A stretch of 64,000 nt of DNA from Caulobacter sp. (GCA_021741355.1 JAIOXZ010000001.1:124001-188000); one strand, 5' to 3'. Counted from the first letter of the stretch, positions 1-8,942 are shown. A program made the numbers and translations. Notes: generated by a model not told the origin, from the sequence alone.

Positions 1-529
1 AGCGCTGCACGGTCGAGCCGTTCCAGCAGGTGCCGGGATCGCCCGGGCCGTCATAGACGCGGGCGTTGGCCTTGCCGTTCACAAAGACCACGCCGGCCTT
101 CACCTGGACCCGGTCGCCCGGCAGGCCCATCAGGCGCTTGATGTAGTCGGTCTGATTGTCCGACGGCAGCTTGAAGACGATGATGTCGCCGCGCTCGGGT
201 GCGCTGGCGAAGATCCGGCCCTTGAACAGCGGCGGGCTGAACGGGATCGAGTGCTTGCTGTAGCCGTAGCTGAACTTCGAGACGATGATGTAGTCGCCCT
301 TCAGCAGGTTCGGCTCCATCGACGCCGAGGGAATTGTGAACGGCTGGAACAGGAAGATCCGCAGCACCAGCGCGATCAGCAGGGCGTAGACGACGGTCTT
401 GACGATCTCGATCGTCTCGCTGACCGCGTCGACGCCGGCTTGCGGCGGTGTCTCGTCATGAGGCGTGTCGAGCGCCAGCGGCCTGGCATCAGCGATGGTC
501 TCGGCCTGCGGTTCGGCGGCGTCAGTCAT
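1..529 (-). CDS. lepB: Signal peptidase I, tandem copy, 3' end missing (partial)
   Basis: Type I signal peptidase, a membrane serine protease that removes Sec/Tat signal peptides on the outer face of the inner membrane. The window edge cuts it after about 176 codons. The visible part has an acidic N-terminal tail (residues 1-43), one membrane segment (about 45-62), the SASM box with catalytic Ser70, and the DYIKR stretch with catalytic Lys131, so nothing shows inactivation. The ATG at 527-529 gives MTDAAE, which resembles MNDAAD at the start of the neighbouring copy. It lies downstream of and in the same direction as the second lepB, about 124 bp away. The two are very similar around the membrane segment and the catalytic serine. 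Confidence 0.93.
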   Translation of the reverse strand, partial: MTDAAEPQAETIADARPLALDTPHDETPPQAGVDAVSETIEIVKTVVYALLIALVLRIFLFQPFTIPSASMEPNLLKGDYIIVSKFSYGYSKHSIPFSPPLFKGRIFASAPERGDIIVFKLPSDNQTDYIKRLMGLPGDRVQVKAGVVFVNGKANARVYDGPGDPGTCWNGSTVQR

Positions 530-653
530 AGTGCGCGCGCGGCTCTCTTCTCAATGATGCGGGAAACACGCCCGCGAGTCTGGTTAGTCCGCCTATACGA
601 CAGCGGCAAGCCTGACGCCCGCTACTTCGCGTTCATGGCGTATTGGCGGCGGC

Positions 654-1484
654 TCAGGCGGGCGCCTGCGCCTTCATCGAGTGGAAGAACCGGTTCCAGC
701 GCAGGTTCAGCACCCAGGTCCATGGCTTGAACAGCGACGCGCCCTCTTTCCAGGAGGCCAGCACCGTCTCGGCCTTGCCGACGAGATTCTCCGCCGGGAC
801 ATAGCCGACGCCGCCCGATTCCGGCGCGACGCGGCTGTCCAGCGAGTTGTCGCGATTGTCGCCCATGAAGAAATACTGCCCCTCGGGGACCAGGTACTCC
901 GGCGTGTTGTCGAGGCGGCTGAGACCGCAGTCGTAGGTGATGTAGCGGCGGCCGATGGCGTTGGTTTCCCAGTAGCGCATGGGCGTCGCGTCATTGGGAC
1001 AGGCGCCGGCGTCGCCTTCGGCCAGCCCGTCGGCCTCACGCGGCAGAGCCTTGCCGTTCACTGTGAGCACGCCGTTGGTCATCTGGATGGTGTCGCCCGG
1101 CAGACCGATCAGGCGCTTGATCAGGTCCTTGTGGCCTTCGGCCGGCGTCTTGAAGACCACCACGTCGCCGCGTTTGGGCGTCGCGGCGAACACGCGGCCC
1201 TTGAACAGCGGCGGGCTGAACGGGATCGAGTTGCGGCTGAAGCCGTAGCTGAACTTCGAGACGACGACATAGTCGCCGATCAGCAGGTTCGGCCGCATCG
1301 ACGACGACGGGATGGTGAAGGGCTGGAACAGGAATATCCGCAGGACCAGCGCAATCAGCAGCGCGTAAACGATGGTCTTCGCCATATCGACCAATTCAGC
1401 CTTCGGGTCGGTGACGGGTCCCGCCGGCGTGGCGATGTCCTCGTCGACGGCGTCATCGGCTGGCGTATCAGCGGCGTCGTTCAT
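654..1484 (-). CDS. lepB: Signal peptidase I, complete tandem copy
   Basis: Complete signal peptidase I of 276 residues. It has one membrane segment (about 36-54), the SSSM motif with catalytic Ser62, the LIKRLIGLPGD region with catalytic Lys123, and the C-terminal GDNRDNSLDSR box near residue 212. The ATG at 1484 is preferred because the resulting N-terminus MNDAAD matches the other copy. A GTG two codons upstream is the alternative, and neither has a strong ribosome site. It sits downstream of acpS in the same orientation, 82 bp away, as in many alphaproteobacteria where pdxJ, acpS and lepB are neighbours. Having two adjacent intact copies is the unusual part. Confidence 0.95.
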   Translation of the reverse strand: MNDAADTPADDAVDEDIATPAGPVTDPKAELVDMAKTIVYALLIALVLRIFLFQPFTIPSSSMRPNLLIGDYVVVSKFSYGFSRNSIPFSPPLFKGRVFAATPKRGDVVVFKTPAEGHKDLIKRLIGLPGDTIQMTNGVLTVNGKALPREADGLAEGDAGACPNDATPMRYWETNAIGRRYITYDCGLSRLDNTPEYLVPEGQYFFMGDNRDNSLDSRVAPESGGVGYVPAENLVGKAETVLASWKEGASLFKPWTWVLNLRWNRFFHSMKAQAPA

Positions 1485-1566
1485 GGCCACAGTCTCTGTC
1501 GGCTGGGCGCCCCCGCCCGGTTCGGCTTGTAGGCTAGTCCGTTTCGGGGCGCCCGTTAACTCGTCG

Positions 1567-1986
1567 TCATGCCGGTCCCGGCACGGCCTCGATGATCACG
1601 AAGGCCTGGGCGTAGGGATGGTCGTCGGTCAGGGACAGGTGAATCACCCCCACCATGCCTTCCGGAAGGAGCTCGGCCAGGCGTTCGGCCGCGCCGCCGG
1701 TCAGCGCCATGGTCGGCTTGCCGCTGCGCAGATTGACCACGCCCATGTCTTTCCAGTGGACGCCGCGTCTGGGCACGCCGGTGCCAAGCGCCTTGGCGCA
1801 GGCCTCCTTGGCGGCGAAACGCTTGGAATAGCTGGCCGCGCGACCGCCCTGGGCGTTGACCTTGCGCTCGGAGCGGTCGCGTTCGACGTCGGTGAAGGTG
1901 CGATTGATGAACCGGTCGCCGAACCGCTCCAGCGTCTTTTCAACGCGACGGATGTCGCTGAGGTCGGAGCCGATGCCGATGATCAT
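1567..1986 (-). CDS. acpS: Holo-[acyl-carrier-protein] synthase
   Basis: Transfers the 4'-phosphopantetheine arm of coenzyme A to the serine of acyl carrier protein, activating it for fatty acid synthesis in the cytoplasm. The 139-residue protein opens with [16 protein letters not shown], where the GxDL aspartate binds Mg2+, and has the second signature [17 protein letters not shown] (residues about 54-70) with the catalytic metal-binding glutamate. The length is typical. Its ATG overlaps the pdxJ stop codon (ATGA), so translation is coupled to pdxJ, and the pair continues a pyrE-pdxJ-acpS run on the minus strand. Confidence 0.97.
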   Translation of the reverse strand: MIIGIGSDLSDIRRVEKTLERFGDRFINRTFTDVERDRSERKVNAQGGRAASYSKRFAAKEACAKALGTGVPRRGVHWKDMGVVNLRSGKPTMALTGGAAERLAELLPEGMVGVIHLSLTDDHPYAQAFVIIEAVPGPA

Positions 1987-2744
1987 GCGGCCAGCTCGGC
2001 CCGGGCGGCGTCCATCAGCGCCCGCATGCGCTGGATGGCGGGCGCGAGGCCGGTGAAGATCGCCTCACCGATCAGGAAATGGCCGATGTTGAGCTCCATC
2101 AGCTCCGGGATCGCGGCCACCGGCTTGACCGTGGCGAAGTCGATGCCGTGGCCGGCGTGGACTTCCAGACCCAGCTCGAACGCCTGCTGGGCGCCGGCGC
2201 GCAGCCGCTGCAGGATCGCTCCGGCTCGCTCGTGCTCCCCGGCGCGCAACGCGTCGCAATAGGCGCCCGTGTGCAGCTCGACCACCTGGGCGCCGATCTC
2301 GGCCGAGGTGCGGATCTGCGCGGGATCAGCCTCGATGAACAGCGACACCCGGCAGCCCGCCTCGCGCAGCCGCTGGACGGCGGGCGCGATGCGGTTGTGG
2401 CCGCCGACGACGTCCAGGCCGCCTTCGGTGGTCACCTCCTCGCGCCGCTCGGGCACGAGGCAGGCGGCGTGCGGCCGATGCGCGACGGCGATTCCGAGCA
2501 TCTCCTCGGTGACCGCCATCTCGAGGTTCAGCGGCTTGCCGCGCTTGAGGCAAAGGTCGGAAAGCTCGTCGATGTCGTGGTCGGAAATATGCCGCCGGTC
2601 CTCACGCAAGTGGGCGGTGATGCCGTCGGCGCCCGCTGCCAGCGCCAGGTCGGCCGCACGCAGCGGCTCCGGATAGCTGGCGCCCCGGGCGTTCCGGATG
2701 GTCGCCACATGGTCGATGTTCACGCCGAGGCGGAGAGGGTTCAT
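1983..2744 (-). CDS. pdxJ: Pyridoxine 5'-phosphate synthase
   Basis: Condenses 1-deoxy-D-xylulose 5-phosphate with 3-amino-2-oxopropyl phosphate to make pyridoxine 5'-phosphate, the last ring-forming step of de novo vitamin B6 synthesis. The 253-residue TIM-barrel protein begins [21 protein letters not shown], the family signature, and contains [12 protein letters not shown] and the catalytic-type stretch [11 protein letters not shown]. The ATG at 2744 was chosen because the family starts exactly there; longer in-frame openings upstream run back over pyrE. It begins 7 bp after pyrE ends and overlaps acpS by 4 bp, so the three genes form one operon. Confidence 0.97.
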   Translation of the reverse strand: MNPLRLGVNIDHVATIRNARGASYPEPLRAADLALAAGADGITAHLREDRRHISDHDIDELSDLCLKRGKPLNLEMAVTEEMLGIAVAHRPHAACLVPERREEVTTEGGLDVVGGHNRIAPAVQRLREAGCRVSLFIEADPAQIRTSAEIGAQVVELHTGAYCDALRAGEHERAGAILQRLRAGAQQAFELGLEVHAGHGIDFATVKPVAAIPELMELNIGHFLIGEAIFTGLAPAIQRMRALMDAARAELAA

Positions 2745-2751
2745 CGCGATC

Positions 2752-3336
2752 CTATCCCTTGAGCCGCCGGCTCCCCGGGTCCTGCACCGGGATGGCGGCC
2801 AGTTCGGGCGGCAGCTTGTCGGCCTCGTAGGCCGGCACATCGAGCGTCGCCAGCGCGATCAGCGGCACGCCGACGTCAGCCCGGCCGCCGGAGCGGTCGA
2901 CGATACAGGCTGCGGCGATGACCTCGCCCCCGGCCTCGCGGATGGCGGCGATGCACTCGCGGGACGACAGGCCCGTGGTGACGATGTCCTCGACCATGAC
3001 CACCTTCGCCCCGGGCTCAATGTGGAAGCCCCGCCGCAGCTTGAACGCGCCGCCCTCGCGCTCGACGTAGAGCGAGCGGATGTTCAGGTGCCGGGCGGTC
3101 TCGTAGCCCGGGATGATGCCGCCGACGGCCGGGCTGATCGCCACGTCCGGCTGGCCGACCTGCGCAATGATCTTCGCCGCCAGCGCCTTGCACAGGCGCG
3201 CGCAACGGTCCGGCTCGGCGAACACCAGGTTCTTCTGCAGGAACACCGGACTGTGCAGCCCGCTGGACAGCACGAAATGCCCTTCGCGCAGGGCCCCCGC
3301 GCCACGGAATTCGTCGAGAACGTCTTCTGAGGTCAT
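2752..3336 (-). CDS. pyrE: Orotate phosphoribosyltransferase
   Basis: Joins orotate to 5-phosphoribosyl-1-pyrophosphate to give orotidine 5'-phosphate in pyrimidine synthesis. The 194-residue protein has the type I phosphoribosyltransferase signature [14 protein letters not shown] (about 121-134) that binds PRPP, and the N-terminal [13 protein letters not shown] loop typical of this enzyme. It is the first gene of the pyrE-pdxJ-acpS run. Upstream lies 237 bp of repeat-rich sequence before the divergent Nudix gene. Other pyrimidine genes (pyrB and a pyrC-like gene) lie at the right end of the window but are not linked to it. Confidence 0.96.
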   Translation of the reverse strand: MTSEDVLDEFRGAGALREGHFVLSSGLHSPVFLQKNLVFAEPDRCARLCKALAAKIIAQVGQPDVAISPAVGGIIPGYETARHLNIRSLYVEREGGAFKLRRGFHIEPGAKVVMVEDIVTTGLSSRECIAAIREAGGEVIAAACIVDRSGGRADVGVPLIALATLDVPAYEADKLPPELAAIPVQDPGSRRLKG

Positions 3337-3400
3337 TCAGGTTAGATAGCGTCGGGAACCGAGTCCGACCAGTGTCTGTCCTCTCCACCTCGCACGTCCT

Positions 3401-3562
3401 TCCTCTCCCTGTTGGGAGAGGGGACCACCCGAAGGGTGGTGGAGTGGGAGGCGGAGGAAACGAAAGGGACGTCCGGCTCGGCTGCGCTCGGCCGTTCATC
3501 ACCGCGTATCCCCCACCACCATGCTCCGCATGGTCCCCCTCCCCCAAGTGGGGGAGGTTGGG
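3401..3562. repeat. Dispersed palindromic repeat, family A (copy A1)
   Basis: A composite of short hairpins. A CTCTCCC...GGGAGAG stem is followed by a GGGGACCACCC...GGGTGGTGGAG unit, and the pattern recurs inverted at the right end (CACCACCATGC...GCATGGTCCCCCTCCCCC plus a CCCAAGTGGGGGAGG stem). The same layout recurs five more times in the window, always between genes. It fills most of the pyrE-Nudix gap. No T tract follows the stems, so it is not an obvious intrinsic terminator. Confidence 0.8.
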
Positions 3563-3573
3563 TATGGGTTGAT

Positions 3574-3981
3574 ATGACCACCCCACGCCCCACACCCCGA
3601 GTCGGCTGCGGCGCCGCGATCCTGCGCGACGGCCGGCTGCTCCTCGTCCAGCGGCTGCGGGAGCCCGAGGTCGGTCATTGGGGCCTGCCGGGCGGCAAGG
3701 TCGACTGGGGCGAGGCCACACGCGACACCTGCGCCCGCGAGATCGCCGAGGAACTGGGCCTGACCATCACGCCCGGCCGGCTGCTCTGCCTCGCCGACAC
3801 CATCGATCTGGGCGACGGCCAGCACTGGGTCGCGCCGGTCTATCTGGTGGAGGACTGCGTCGGCGAGCCGGCGGTGCTGGAGCCGGACAAGCTGGGCGGC
3901 TGCGGCTGGTTTCCGCTGGACGCCCTGCCCTCGCTGCTGACCAGCGCAACGGTGGCGGCGGTGATGGCGCTGAACAAGTAG
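3574..3981 (+). CDS. Nudix hydrolase
   Basis: Small (135 residues) pyrophosphohydrolase of the Nudix superfamily. The complete Nudix box, G-x5-E-x7-R-E-U-x-E-E-x-G-U, is visible at about residues 42-64 (GGKVDWGE...REIAEELGL), so the Mg2+-binding glutamates are present. The substrate cannot be told from sequence; nucleoside diphosphate-linked compounds or oxidised nucleotides are the usual options. The ATG at 3574 was chosen because the conserved first strand follows at once, and upstream in-frame codons fall inside repeat A1. It is a monocistronic gene facing away from pyrE and towards spoT. Confidence 0.88.
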   Translation: MTTPRPTPRVGCGAAILRDGRLLLVQRLREPEVGHWGLPGGKVDWGEATRDTCAREIAEELGLTITPGRLLCLADTIDLGDGQHWVAPVYLVEDCVGEPAVLEPDKLGGCGWFPLDALPSLLTSATVAAVMALNK

Positions 3982-3983
3982 CC

Positions 3984-4056
3984 GGGGACATGCACTTCAG
4001 TGCGTGTCCCACGCCGCTTCAAAGCCGATAGGGACACGCACTGAAGTGCATGTCCC
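3984..4056. repeat. Long perfect inverted repeat, family C (copy C1)
   Basis: Two 26-base arms that are exact reverse complements (3985-4010 and 4031-4056), separated by 20 bases. Each arm is itself nearly palindromic, of the form GGGACATGCAC...GTGCGTGTCCC. It lies between the convergent Nudix and spoT genes. No run of T follows, so it is unlike a classic intrinsic terminator, although the large stem could still stop transcription or block exonucleases. Related elements are at 28581-28666 and 38697-38725. Confidence 0.85.
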
Positions 4057-4065
4057 TGAGCGGGC

Positions 4066-6369
4066 TCACCCCTTCGCCCGGTCCACCGTCTCGATCGACG
4101 GGTTGGCGCGCAGGGCGGCGACGATGTTGGTCGCGTGGCGGGCGTCCTTCACGTCGAGGTCGAAGTCGACGTCGAAATGGTCGTCGCCCCGGTAGTGCAT
4201 GTTCAGGTTGACGATGTTGCCGCCGACCTCGCCGATGATCGTGCAGGCCTCACCCAGCACGCCGGGGGCGTTGCGGATCGTGGCGCGCAGGCGCGTGCGG
4301 GACACGGTGTGGCGCTCGGCCTCGGCGGTCCAGTGCAGGTCGCGCCACAGGTCCTGGCGCTCGTCGTACTGTTCCAGGGTCGGGCAATCGATGGCGTGAA
4401 CCTCGATGGCCTTCTCGACCGCGATCCCGACGATGCGGTCGCCCGGCACCGGCCGGCAGCAGCTGGCGAAGCGGATCATCGAGCCGGACCGGACCTTGTC
4501 TCCGATGACGAAGACATGGGCCTCACGGCCATCCTCGATCCGGCGCCGGGCGCTGACAGCAGCCTTTTCGGAGTCCTTGAGGCCCGGGAAGAGGGCTTCG
4601 AGCACATCGGCGGGCGTGAATCGGCCGCGACCGACCGCGTCGAACAGTTCGTCCTCGCTGGCGACCGCGAACCGGTCGAGGGCCGGCCGGAAGGTCACGC
4701 CCGAGCGGGTCTTGCCGACCCGGCCGAACGCCTGGTCCATGGCCGCCACGCCGAGGCGCAGGAACTCTTCCTTCTCGGTCTGCCGGATATGCCGCCGGAT
4801 CGCCGAGCGCGCCTTGCCGGTTACGGCCAGCGAGCGCCAGTCCGGCAGCACGGCGGGCTTGGGTCCACGCACGATCTCGACCACGTCGCCGTTCTGAAGT
4901 TCTGTCCGCAACGGCTTGAGTTCGCCGTTGATTTTGGCGCCCACCGTCGTATCGCCAACGTTCGTGTGGACGCCGTAGGCGAAGTCCAGCGGCATCGAGC
5001 CGCGCGGCAGGGTGATCAGCTTGCCCTTGGGGGTGAAGACGAACACCTGGTCGAGGAACAGCTCCATCTTGGCGTGTTCGACCAGTTCCTCGGAGTCGCC
5101 CCCGTGCTCCAGCACCTGGACCAGCTGGCGCAGGCTGGCCAGCGGGTCACGGCCGCCCTCGGCCTCCATCGCCTCGCGGTCGAAGCCGTAGGACTTGTTC
5201 TTGTAGCGCCAGTGCGCCGCCACGCCGTCTTCGGCGACCCGGTCCATGACCTCGGTGCGGATCTGCATCTCGACGCGCATGCCGCGCGGCCCGATCACCG
5301 TGGTGTGCAGCGAGCGATAGTTGTTCCGCTTGGGTGTGGAGATGAAGTCCTTGAACCGCTCCGGCACGCAGGGCCACTGGCGGTGGATCAAGCCGAGCGC
5401 CCGGTAGCAGTCGTCCTCGCTGTCGACGATCACGCGGAAGGCGTAGATGTCGCTCATCTGCGAGAAGCCGATGGATTTGCGCTGCAGCTTCCGCCAGATC
5501 GAGAACGGGTGCTTCTCGCGGCCGAAGACGCGGGCGGGAATGGCCTGCGCCTCGAGAATGCGGCCGATATCGCCGCTGACCTGCTGCACCGCCTTGCCCT
5601 GGTCGACCCGCATGGCCTCGAGTCGGCGCAAGATGGCGTTCCGCGCGACCGGATTCAGATGCTCGAAGGCCAGCTCCTCGAGCTCGGTGCAGATGCGATG
5701 GCAGCCGATATTGCGGGCCAGCGGCGCATAGATATCGAGGGTCTCGCGGGCGATCCGCTCGCGCTTGGCCGGCTTGGCGATGAAGCCCAGCGTGCGCATG
5801 TTGTGCAGACGGTCGGCCAGCTTGACCATCAGGACGCGCACGTCCTTGGAGATGGCCAGGATGAACTTGCGCAGGTTCTCGGCCTGGCGGGCGTGTTCGG
5901 CGGCCAATTCCAGCTTGGAGAGCTTGGTGACGCCCTCGACCAGCTCGGCGACCTCGGCGCCGAACAGCTCCTCGATATCCTCGCGGGTGACCGAGGTGTC
6001 CTCGATCACATCGTGCAGCAGGGCGGTGACAATGGACGCCGTATCGAGCCGGTATTCCGTCAGGATCCCGGCCACCTCGATCGGATGGGCGAAATAGGGA
6101 TCGCCGGACGCCCGGGTCTGGGAGCCGTGCATCCGCACGGCGTAGACGTAGGCCCGGTTCAGCAGGCCCTCATCGGCCGTCGGGTCATAGGCCCGGACCC
6201 GCTCGATCAGCTCGTACTGGCGCAGGAACTTGGGCCCCGCCGCCCTGGCGCGGGCGGCGGTGTGAGACGCCTTTCCAGGCGCCTCAGGAGGCGTGTTCGG
6301 GGGATAGGGGGCGGCGACCGGCGCCGCCTCCAGGGTGGTCTCTAGCGGATCTGTGCCGTCAGGGCTCAG
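4066..6369 (-). CDS. spoT: Bifunctional (p)ppGpp synthetase/hydrolase (RSH family)
   Basis: Makes and degrades the alarmone (p)ppGpp. Domains in order: HD hydrolase (HPIEVAGIL and HDVIEDT present), synthetase with the RFKD form of the RxKD loop typical of bifunctional enzymes and YRSLHT, a TGS domain ([10 protein letters not shown]), and a C-terminal ACT domain. The conserved N-terminus [15 protein letters not shown] begins near 6225, yet the first ATG, GTG or TTG in frame is a GTG at 6138, inside the HD domain. The frame is open upstream to the rpoZ stop, where a CTG at 6367-6369 overlaps the stop (CTGA) and has AGGAGG seven bases ahead. I take this CTG as start (767 residues). A CTG at 6225 is the alternative (719 residues). 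Confidence 0.9.
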   Translation of the reverse strand: MSPDGTDPLETTLEAAPVAAPYPPNTPPEAPGKASHTAARARAAGPKFLRQYELIERVRAYDPTADEGLLNRAYVYAVRMHGSQTRASGDPYFAHPIEVAGILTEYRLDTASIVTALLHDVIEDTSVTREDIEELFGAEVAELVEGVTKLSKLELAAEHARQAENLRKFILAISKDVRVLMVKLADRLHNMRTLGFIAKPAKRERIARETLDIYAPLARNIGCHRICTELEELAFEHLNPVARNAILRRLEAMRVDQGKAVQQVSGDIGRILEAQAIPARVFGREKHPFSIWRKLQRKSIGFSQMSDIYAFRVIVDSEDDCYRALGLIHRQWPCVPERFKDFISTPKRNNYRSLHTTVIGPRGMRVEMQIRTEVMDRVAEDGVAAHWRYKNKSYGFDREAMEAEGGRDPLASLRQLVQVLEHGGDSEELVEHAKMELFLDQVFVFTPKGKLITLPRGSMPLDFAYGVHTNVGDTTVGAKINGELKPLRTELQNGDVVEIVRGPKPAVLPDWRSLAVTGKARSAIRRHIRQTEKEEFLRLGVAAMDQAFGRVGKTRSGVTFRPALDRFAVASEDELFDAVGRGRFTPADVLEALFPGLKDSEKAAVSARRRIEDGREAHVFVIGDKVRSGSMIRFASCCRPVPGDRIVGIAVEKAIEVHAIDCPTLEQYDERQDLWRDLHWTAEAERHTVSRTRLRATIRNAPGVLGEACTIIGEVGGNIVNLNMHYRGDDHFDVDFDLDVKDARHATNIVAALRANPSIETVDRAKG

Positions 6370-6725
6370 TACCGCTCCTCCTGACCGCCGTCGCGATCGC
6401 TCTGCAGGGCGCGGATCAGTTCCTGCTCGCTCATCTGCATGTGGGTCGGATCCGACAGCAGGGCGATGGTTTCCGCCTCTTCCTCGGCTTCCGTGCGCTC
6501 GTCGACGCGCTGCAGCGTGCCGATCAGGCTTTCCTTCAGGCCGTCGTTGTCGACCACGTCGTCAGCGATTTCGCGCAGGGCGACGACCGGGTTCTTGTCG
6601 TTGTCGCGGTCGACCATCAGCGCCGAACCGGCCGAGATGGCGCGGGCGCGATGGGCGGCGACGAGGACCAGACCAAAGCGGTTGGGGATCTTCTCGACGC
6701 AATCTTCGACGGTGACGCGGGCCAT
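6366..6725 (-). CDS. rpoZ: RNA polymerase omega subunit
   Basis: Omega subunit, which helps fold and hold the beta' subunit of RNA polymerase and forms part of one ppGpp-binding site in proteobacteria. The 119-residue protein begins [28 protein letters not shown], the family signature, and ends in a variable acidic tail. The ATG at 6725 follows the family. It is immediately upstream of spoT, the common rpoZ-spoT arrangement that links the polymerase and the alarmone. Its stop codon is shared with the proposed CTG start of spoT. A sigma-70-like promoter lies about 30 bp upstream. Confidence 0.96.
   Translation of the reverse strand: MARVTVEDCVEKIPNRFGLVLVAAHRARAISAGSALMVDRDNDKNPVVALREIADDVVDNDGLKESLIGTLQRVDERTEAEEEAETIALLSDPTHMQMSEQELIRALQSDRDGGQEERY
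6367..6382 (-). promoter_or_regulatory. Ribosome binding site and proposed CTG start of spoT
   Basis: On the minus strand AGGAGG (6377-6382) is followed by seven bases and then CTG (6367-6369), whose last two bases begin the TGA stop of rpoZ. Spacing is ideal for initiation. The AGGAGG also encodes Gln-Glu-Glu of rpoZ, so it could be a coincidence of coding, but no ATG, GTG or TTG exists in the spoT frame between here and the HD domain. Confidence 0.55.
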
Positions 6726-6756
6726 ATTGGATTCTCTGGTTCCGGTGGGACCGGGG

Positions 6757-6785
6757 TACATAGAGTTTTGCGCGTCATTGTGCAA
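6757..6785 (-). promoter_or_regulatory. Candidate sigma-70 promoter for rpoZ-spoT
   Basis: On the minus strand a -35-like TTGCAC (6780-6785) and a -10-like TATGTA (6757-6762) are separated by exactly 17 bases, about 30 bases ahead of the rpoZ start codon. It matches the consensus in four of six positions at each box. This is a sequence match only. Confidence 0.5.
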
Positions 6786-6799
6786 CGCCGCAAGCGCGA

Positions 6800-7318
6800 T
6801 CAGGCCGGTGTGGCGTCTCGTCCTACGGACGCCGCTGTCGCCAGACGCGCCGCTGTCTCGCCGCTGACCGGATGCACCCAGCCCGGCGCGACGTCCGCCA
6901 GCGGCCCCATCACGAACAACCGCTCGTGCGCTCTCGGATGCGGCAGCCGCAGGCCGGGCTCGTCGATGACCAGCCGGCCGAATGCGATCAGATCGAGATC
7001 GAGGGTGCGGGCGGCGTTGATCTCTCCCCGCTCCCGCCCGAATTCGCGCTCGATAGCGTGCAGCGCGTCCAACGCCTCACTCGGCGTCAGGGCCGTCTCG
7101 ACCAGCGCCACGCCGTTGACGTACGCCGGCGCCGTCGGATCAGGCCAGGCCGCCGAGCGCCACCATCCGGACCGGGCCGTGACCGTCAGGCCATGGGCCG
7201 CAAACGTCGCCAGCGCCGCCTCGAGCAGGGCTTCGCAGGAGCCCTGCGTCCCGGCTAGATTGCTGCCCAGGGCGATGACGACGGATTCGTCCGATACTGA
7301 TTGAGATATTGCGTTCAA
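6800..7318 (-). CDS. folK: 2-amino-4-hydroxy-6-hydroxymethyldihydropteridine pyrophosphokinase
   Basis: Transfers pyrophosphate from ATP to 6-hydroxymethyl-7,8-dihydropterin in folate synthesis. Visible family features are the opening ALGSNL, the pterin- and ATP-site stretch [18 protein letters not shown], and [23 protein letters not shown]. No ATG or GTG lies near the family start. The best candidate is a TTG at 7316-7318, giving 172 residues, 15 of them before ALGSNL. That leaves only 12 bp between this start and the divergent NYN gene, so the two transcripts must have overlapping 5' ends or promoters inside each other's coding region. The gene ends 74 bp upstream of the rpoZ start, in the same orientation. 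Confidence 0.92.
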   Translation of the reverse strand: MNAISQSVSDESVVIALGSNLAGTQGSCEALLEAALATFAAHGLTVTARSGWWRSAAWPDPTAPAYVNGVALVETALTPSEALDALHAIEREFGRERGEINAARTLDLDLIAFGRLVIDEPGLRLPHPRAHERLFVMGPLADVAPGWVHPVSGETAARLATAASVGRDATPA

Positions 7319-7330
7319 GGATTTGAAAAG

Positions 7331-7939
7331 ATGACTTTTTATCCGACCGACAGGCTCGCCCTGTTCATCGACGGCGCCAACCTCTATTCCCAGGCCAAGG
7401 CGCTGGGCTTCGATATCGACTACCGCAAGCTGCTGGACGAGTTCCGCAAGCGCGGGGTGCTGATCCGGGCCTACTACTACACCGCCCTGGCCGAGAGCGG
7501 CGACGACTTTTCCCCGCTGCGGCCGCTGGTCGACTGGCTCGGCTACAACGGTTTCACCGTGGTCACCAAGCCGGCCCGTGAATACACCGACGCCAACGGT
7601 CGCAAACGCTGGCGCGGCGACATGGATGTCGAGATCGCCGTCGACATGCTGGATATCGCCGGCAAGGCCGATCACGTGGTGCTGTTCAGCGGCGACGGCG
7701 ATTTCCGCGCGCTGGTGGAGGGCGTCCAGCGCAAGGGCGTGCGGGTGACCGTGGTCTCGACCGTGAAATCCCAGCCGCCGATGGTCAGCGACGACCTGCG
7801 CCGCCAGTGCGACGCCTTTGTCGACCTCGCCGACCTCGGCGACATCATCGGCCGTCCGGCCCGGGCCCATGTCCCCCGCTTCATCCAGGACGCCCCTGCC
7901 CGCACCCGCGCCGAAGTGGAGGCGGACGATGAGGTTTAG
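7331..7939 (+). CDS. NYN-domain (LabA/DUF88-type) putative ribonuclease
   Basis: A 202-residue protein of the NYN family, which has a PIN-like nuclease fold. The three acidic clusters expected of the active site are present: FIDGANLY (about 13-20), GDMDVEIAVDML (about 97-108) and FSGDGDFRALVE (about 118-129). Members are thought to cut RNA, but no substrate can be named here. The ATG at 7331 directly precedes the conserved first strand. It is divergent from folK with a 12 bp gap, so its promoter probably lies within the start of folK. The C-terminal 25 residues are charged and poorly conserved in appearance. Confidence 0.88.
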   Translation: MTFYPTDRLALFIDGANLYSQAKALGFDIDYRKLLDEFRKRGVLIRAYYYTALAESGDDFSPLRPLVDWLGYNGFTVVTKPAREYTDANGRKRWRGDMDVEIAVDMLDIAGKADHVVLFSGDGDFRALVEGVQRKGVRVTVVSTVKSQPPMVSDDLRRQCDAFVDLADLGDIIGRPARAHVPRFIQDAPARTRAEVEADDEV

Positions 7940-7949
7940 TCAGGACAAT

Positions 7950-8055
7950 CCTCCCCACGCAGTGGGGAGGGGGACCGGCGAAGCCGGTGGAGGGGAGTCC
8001 GTGCACCGACTCCCCTCAGTCAGCTTCGCTGACAGCTCCCCACAAGCGTGGGGAG
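7950..8055. repeat. Dispersed palindromic repeat, family A (copy A2)
   Basis: Inverted arrangement of CTCCCCACGCAGTGGGGAG plus GGGACCGGCGAAGCCGGTGGAGGGG on the left, and a similar CTCCCC...GGGGAG unit reversed on the right. It fills the gap between the NYN gene and the uracil-DNA glycosylase. The right edge reaches to within 8 bp of the preferred start of the glycosylase gene. Confidence 0.85.
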
Positions 8056-8062
8056 CATCGTC

Positions 8063-8722
8063 GTGAGCCCTCGCTCCGAACCCCCGCGCGACTGCCCGCT
8101 CTGCCCGCGTCTCGTCGAGTACCGCCGCGAGAACCAGCGCCAGAACCCCGACTGGTGGAACGGCCCTGCTCCGTCCTTTGGCGACCCGGACGCGCGATTG
8201 CTGATCGCCGGCCTCGCGCCAGGCCGCACGGGCGCCAACCGTACGGGACGGCCGTTCACCGGCGACCATGCCGGCTGGCTGCTCTACGACACCTTGAAGA
8301 AGACCGGCTTCGCCACCGGGACCTACGATCCAAACGGCGACGACGACCTGCGGCTGACTGGCGCGATGATCACCAACGTCGTCCGCTGCGCGCCGCCGCT
8401 GAACAAGCCCGAGACCAGCGAGGAGAAGACCTGCAGTCCCTTCTTCGCCGCCAAGCTGACGGAGTTGCCGCAGCTGAAGGTGATCGTCACCCTCGGCGAC
8501 GTGGCCCGCCGCAGCGTGCTGCGGGCCATGGGATTGAAGGCCTCGCTGGGCGAACCCGGCCACGGCTCGCAGTTCATGGCCGGCCCCTATACGGTGATCA
8601 ACAGCTACCACTGCTCGCGGCTCAACACGAACACCGGACGGCTGACGCCGGCGATGTTCGAGAGCATCTTTCTGAGGGTGCGGGCGCTGCTGGAAGACCA
8701 GCCTCCAATTGACCCCCAATGA
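8063..8722 (+). CDS. Family 5 uracil-DNA glycosylase (UdgB type)
   Basis: Removes uracil and other deaminated bases from DNA. The protein (219 residues from the GTG at 8063) has the N-terminal CPLCPRL cysteine pair and further cysteines (VVRCAPPLNKP, EEKTCSPFF) expected to hold a 4Fe-4S cluster. It also has the active-site motif GLAPGRTGANRTGRPFTGD characteristic of family 5, and a C-terminal NSYHCSRLNTNTGRLT segment. A GTG five codons upstream (8048) is also in frame but lies inside repeat A2, so the later GTG is preferred. It appears to be a single-gene unit. Confidence 0.9.
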   Translation: MSPRSEPPRDCPLCPRLVEYRRENQRQNPDWWNGPAPSFGDPDARLLIAGLAPGRTGANRTGRPFTGDHAGWLLYDTLKKTGFATGTYDPNGDDDLRLTGAMITNVVRCAPPLNKPETSEEKTCSPFFAAKLTELPQLKVIVTLGDVARRSVLRAMGLKASLGEPGHGSQFMAGPYTVINSYHCSRLNTNTGRLTPAMFESIFLRVRALLEDQPPIDPQ

Positions 8723-8942
8723 TCGAGAGCCGTTTTCGCGCCGACTGATCCAGCCAAGGTGCGAGCAAGCGGACCTTGAGAGGCTTCAGAGGCTGAATGT
8801 CGGTTGGTCCTGGCCGCGGAGGCGCGACAGACTGCCGCGAGGTCTGATCCAGATCATCGCGCGGCGCGATCGGTCGTCGCCTTGATCTCATGGCCGCCGA
8901 AGGATCGGCAAGGCGCCGGTCATGCGGTCAAGGAGGATCGCC

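Noticed and set aside
3401..3562. Possible CRISPR-like array in the family A repeats
   Set aside because: Units are palindromic and unequal, with no regular spacers and no cas genes in the window.
4135..6345. A 736-codon open frame on the plus strand across spoT
   Set aside because: It is antisense to a strongly supported gene, its translation is rich in His, Gln, Arg and Val with no domain pattern, and it reflects high GC at third positions of the real gene.
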